This document shows, in pieces, positions 62,083 to 64,000 of a DNA stretch of 64,000 bases; the stretch's first letter is position 1; every line of letters begins with the position of its first letter. Under the pieces are notes generated by a model, which saw nothing but the letters and a program-made list of their open reading frames with translations, was not told where the DNA came from and made no database searches. Origin of the DNA: Kribbella italica (GTDB taxonomy: Bacteria > Actinomycetota > Actinomycetes > Propionibacteriales > Kribbellaceae); contig NZ_JACHMY010000001.1 of assembly GCF_014205135.1 (NCBI RefSeq), positions 8,308,001 to 8,372,000 on the forward strand. Reading direction: 5' to 3'. Made by a program: the position numbers and the translations under genes.

Positions 62083-62769
62083 ATGGCAAGGGTGCTGCTG
62101 GTCGAGGACGACGACGCCATCCGCACGTCCCTCAGCAAATCCCTCACCTCCGCCGGCCACGTGGTCACCGCCCTCGCCGGCGGAGCCGACGGCGTCGCCG
62201 CCGTCGCCCGCGACAAACCCGACGTCCTCCTCCTCGACCTAGGCCTCCCCGACCTCGACGGCCGCGACGTACTCGCCATGGTCCGATCAGTCAGCGACGT
62301 CCCCGTCATCGTCGCCACCGCGAGGGACGACGACGCCAGCGTGGTCGCCCTGCTCGACGCCGGCGCCGACGACTACGTGATCAAACCCTTCAGCTCCGTC
62401 CAGATCGACGCCCGCATCCGCGCCGTCCTTCGCCGTAAGGGCCCTGAGCAACAATCCGAGGCCCTCCAGCTCGGCGCCCTCTCGATCGACCCGCGCAGCC
62501 GCGAGGTCACCGTCGACGGCAGCCCGGTCGACCTGACCCGCAAGGAGTTCGACCTCCTGCTCGCCCTGTCCCGCCGCCCCGGCGCCGTCGTCACCAAACG
62601 CGAACTGCTCGCCGAGGTCTGGGGCCTCCCGTGGGGCGGCGGCGACCGCACCGTCGACGTCCACCTCTCCTGGCTGCGCCGCAAACTCGGCGAAACAGCC
62701 GCCCAGCCGAGGTTCCTGCACAGCGTCCGCGGTGTCGGCATCAAACTCGCCGCCCCCGAAGGCGGCTGA
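62083..62769 (+). CDS. OmpR/PhoB-family response regulator
   Basis: A 228-residue regulator: receiver domain with acidic D9-D10-D11 cluster, phospho-acceptor Asp52 in L-L-L-D-L-G-L-P and Lys in Y-V-I-K-P-F, then a C-terminal winged helix (L-T-R-K-E-F-D-L-L-L-A-L, T-V-D-V-H-L-S-W-L-R-R-K-L). It is followed after 2 bp by its kinase. The signal is unknown. Confidence 0.95.
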   Translation: MARVLLVEDDDAIRTSLSKSLTSAGHVVTALAGGADGVAAVARDKPDVLLLDLGLPDLDGRDVLAMVRSVSDVPVIVATARDDDASVVALLDAGADDYVIKPFSSVQIDARIRAVLRRKGPEQQSEALQLGALSIDPRSREVTVDGSPVDLTRKEFDLLLALSRRPGAVVTKRELLAEVWGLPWGGGDRTVDVHLSWLRRKLGETAAQPRFLHSVRGVGIKLAAPEGG

Positions 62770-62771
62770 CG

Positions 62772-64000
62772 ATGCGCCGCCGGATCCTGCTGCTGTCCGT
62801 CGGGATGACGACGCTCGTCGTGCTCGCGTTCGCCGTACCGCTGACCCTGCTGATGCGCGACGCCGCCGCCGAGAACGCGCTCGAGAAAGCCCAGCTCCGG
62901 GCACAGAACGTCGCGTACTACGTCGGCGACAAGGACCACACCCCCGACGACATCTCGGCGTACATCGAAGACGTCGCCGACGACGGCCCCGGCCGCATCT
63001 CGGTCGAGCTGCCCGACGGAACGCTCCTGGGCGAGGGACCACCGGGCGGGATCGACAAGCCCGAGTCGGTCCCCGGCGGTTACGACTCCGGCAAGAAAGG
63101 CCCGCCGAAGGTGTCGCCCGCGACCTTCCGCGACGTCGACGGCGGCAAGGTCACCGAGATCGACGTCGGCACGTACGACGGTCCGGCGGGCGTCTGCCTC
63201 TTCCTGACCACGCAAGAGCTGTACGACGGCCTCGCGCTGCAGATCGGCCTCCTGATCGGCGGCAGCCTGCTCGTCCTCCTCCTCAGCATCGCCGGCGCCG
63301 AACTCGTCTCCCGCCGCCTGGCCCGCCCACTCGAAGAAACAGCCCGTACGGCGGAACGCCTGGCCCGCGGCGACACCGACGCCCGCGCCCCGACCACCGG
63401 CCCCGCCGAGGTCGCCCAGGTCGGCGCCGCCCTCAACGGCCTCGCCGACCGCATCGACGAGGTGATCGCCGTCGAACGCGAAGCCGTCGCCGACCTGTCC
63501 CACCGCCTCCGGACGCCGCTCACCGCACTCCGCCTCCAGGTCGAAGCCCTCCCCGACCGCGAACGCGCAGAGGAGCTCAACACCCAGGTCACCTCCCTCG
63601 AACGCACCCTCACCGCCGTCATCCGCGCCGCCCGCCGCCCTCAACGCGAAGGCCGCGTCCCGCACTGCGACGCCGTCGAGGTCGTCCGCACCCGAGCCGC
63701 CTTCTGGGCTCCCCTCTTCGAGGACCAGGGCCGCCGCCTCACCCTCGACCTCCCCACCCCACCCGCCGAGATCCGCCTCGCCGCCGAAGACCTCGCCGCA
63801 GCCCTGGACGCCCTCGTCGAGAACGTCGTAGCCCACACCCCCGACGGCACCGCCGCCCGCATCACCCTCTCCCGCGAACGCGTAGCCTCCGCCCCCGGCA
63901 TCCGCATCGTCGTCGCCGACGAAGGCCCCGGCATCCCCCTGGGCGCCGGCACCCGAGGCCGCAGCGACCGAGGCTCCACAGGCCTAGGCCTGGACATAGC
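62772..64000 (+). CDS. Sensor histidine kinase (3' end outside window)
   Basis: At least 409 residues. Two transmembrane helices (~5-27, ~155-178) bracket a ~125-residue sensor domain. A HAMP linker (~180-232) is followed by HisKA with phospho-acceptor His244 in D-L-S-H-R-L-R-T-P, and HATPase motifs N-box A-L-V-E-N-V-V-A-H, G1 D-E-G-P-G-I-P, G2 S-T-G-L-G-L. The reading frame is still open at base 64000. It pairs with the preceding response regulator. Confidence 0.93.
   Translation, partial: MRRRILLLSVGMTTLVVLAFAVPLTLLMRDAAAENALEKAQLRAQNVAYYVGDKDHTPDDISAYIEDVADDGPGRISVELPDGTLLGEGPPGGIDKPESVPGGYDSGKKGPPKVSPATFRDVDGGKVTEIDVGTYDGPAGVCLFLTTQELYDGLALQIGLLIGGSLLVLLLSIAGAELVSRRLARPLEETARTAERLARGDTDARAPTTGPAEVAQVGAALNGLADRIDEVIAVEREAVADLSHRLRTPLTALRLQVEALPDRERAEELNTQVTSLERTLTAVIRAARRPQREGRVPHCDAVEVVRTRAAFWAPLFEDQGRRLTLDLPTPPAEIRLAAEDLAAALDALVENVVAHTPDGTAARITLSRERVASAPGIRIVVADEGPGIPLGAGTRGRSDRGSTGLGLDI

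Overview
The window is a high-GC actinobacterial chromosome segment. The evidence is near-universal G/C in third codon positions, many GTG starts, Ku, a WS/DGAT acyltransferase, an Rv3235-type protein, an MmyB-type regulator and abundant secreted glycoside hydrolases. The richness in sugar ABC systems suggests a soil Propionibacteriales member such as Kribbella; this is inference, because no rRNA or other decisive marker is present. I see no tRNA, rRNA, CRISPR, transposase, integrase or phage gene.

Layout. 1-5.2 kb: end of a TPR-type regulator, an SDR, an ArsR regulator with a SRPBCC/hydrolase fusion, an AEC exporter and comF. 5.4-11.6 kb: hpf, a secreted trypsin-like protease, a YcaQ-like wHTH protein and secA. 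11.6-26.3 kb: a carbohydrate island with two ABC importers. The leftward operon is GH114, solute-binding protein, two permeases, PfkB kinase and GH4, suited to an amino- or alpha-galactosyl polymer. The rightward operon is lacI, solute-binding protein, two permeases, GH130 and a Tat-exported toroid-like protein. LacI sits between them beside a pair of CCGG-centred palindromes. 26.3-27.3 kb: no convincing gene, with short repeats. 27.3-32.8 kb: Rv3235-like and LysM genes, a conserved hypothetical, an excisionase-type HTH, and a SAF (CpaB-like) plus CpaE-like pair. 32.8-34.5 kb: a gene-free block of extreme GC content, with mosaic repeats and a sharp switch of strand skew. 34.5-42.9 kb: DUF4097, HAD, GT87, a membrane protein with a cupredoxin lipoprotein, WS/DGAT, DUF6912, Ku and VOC. 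42.8-52.6 kb: an MmyB regulator divergent from an MBL hydrolase/esterase pair, pruA, MFS, TetR, a secreted lipase, a zinc-ribbon protein, DUF2505 and a small secreted protein. 53-64 kb: GH76 divergent from a GH2 with an inserted LamG domain, a large one-TM protein, tryptophan 2,3-dioxygenase, a membrane protein, and a two-component system cut by the window end.

How it fits together. The order comF-hpf-secA ... Rv3235-like ... WS/DGAT resembles the Mycobacterium Rv3242c-Rv3234c neighbourhood, so the sugar operons look like an insertion into a conserved backbone. The window carries glycan-active enzymes of families GH4, GH114, GH130, GH76 and GH2, fitting scavenging of fungal or plant polymers. 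Operons are tightly packed with ATGA, GTGA or TGATG junctions, and convergent genes often share strong hairpin terminators. The most unusual features are the repeat block at 32.8-34.5 kb next to an orphan SAF/CpaE pair, the 21-bp-spaced LacI operators, the GH114/GH4 transport operon, the in-frame SRPBCC-hydrolase fusion and the GH2-LamG enzyme.
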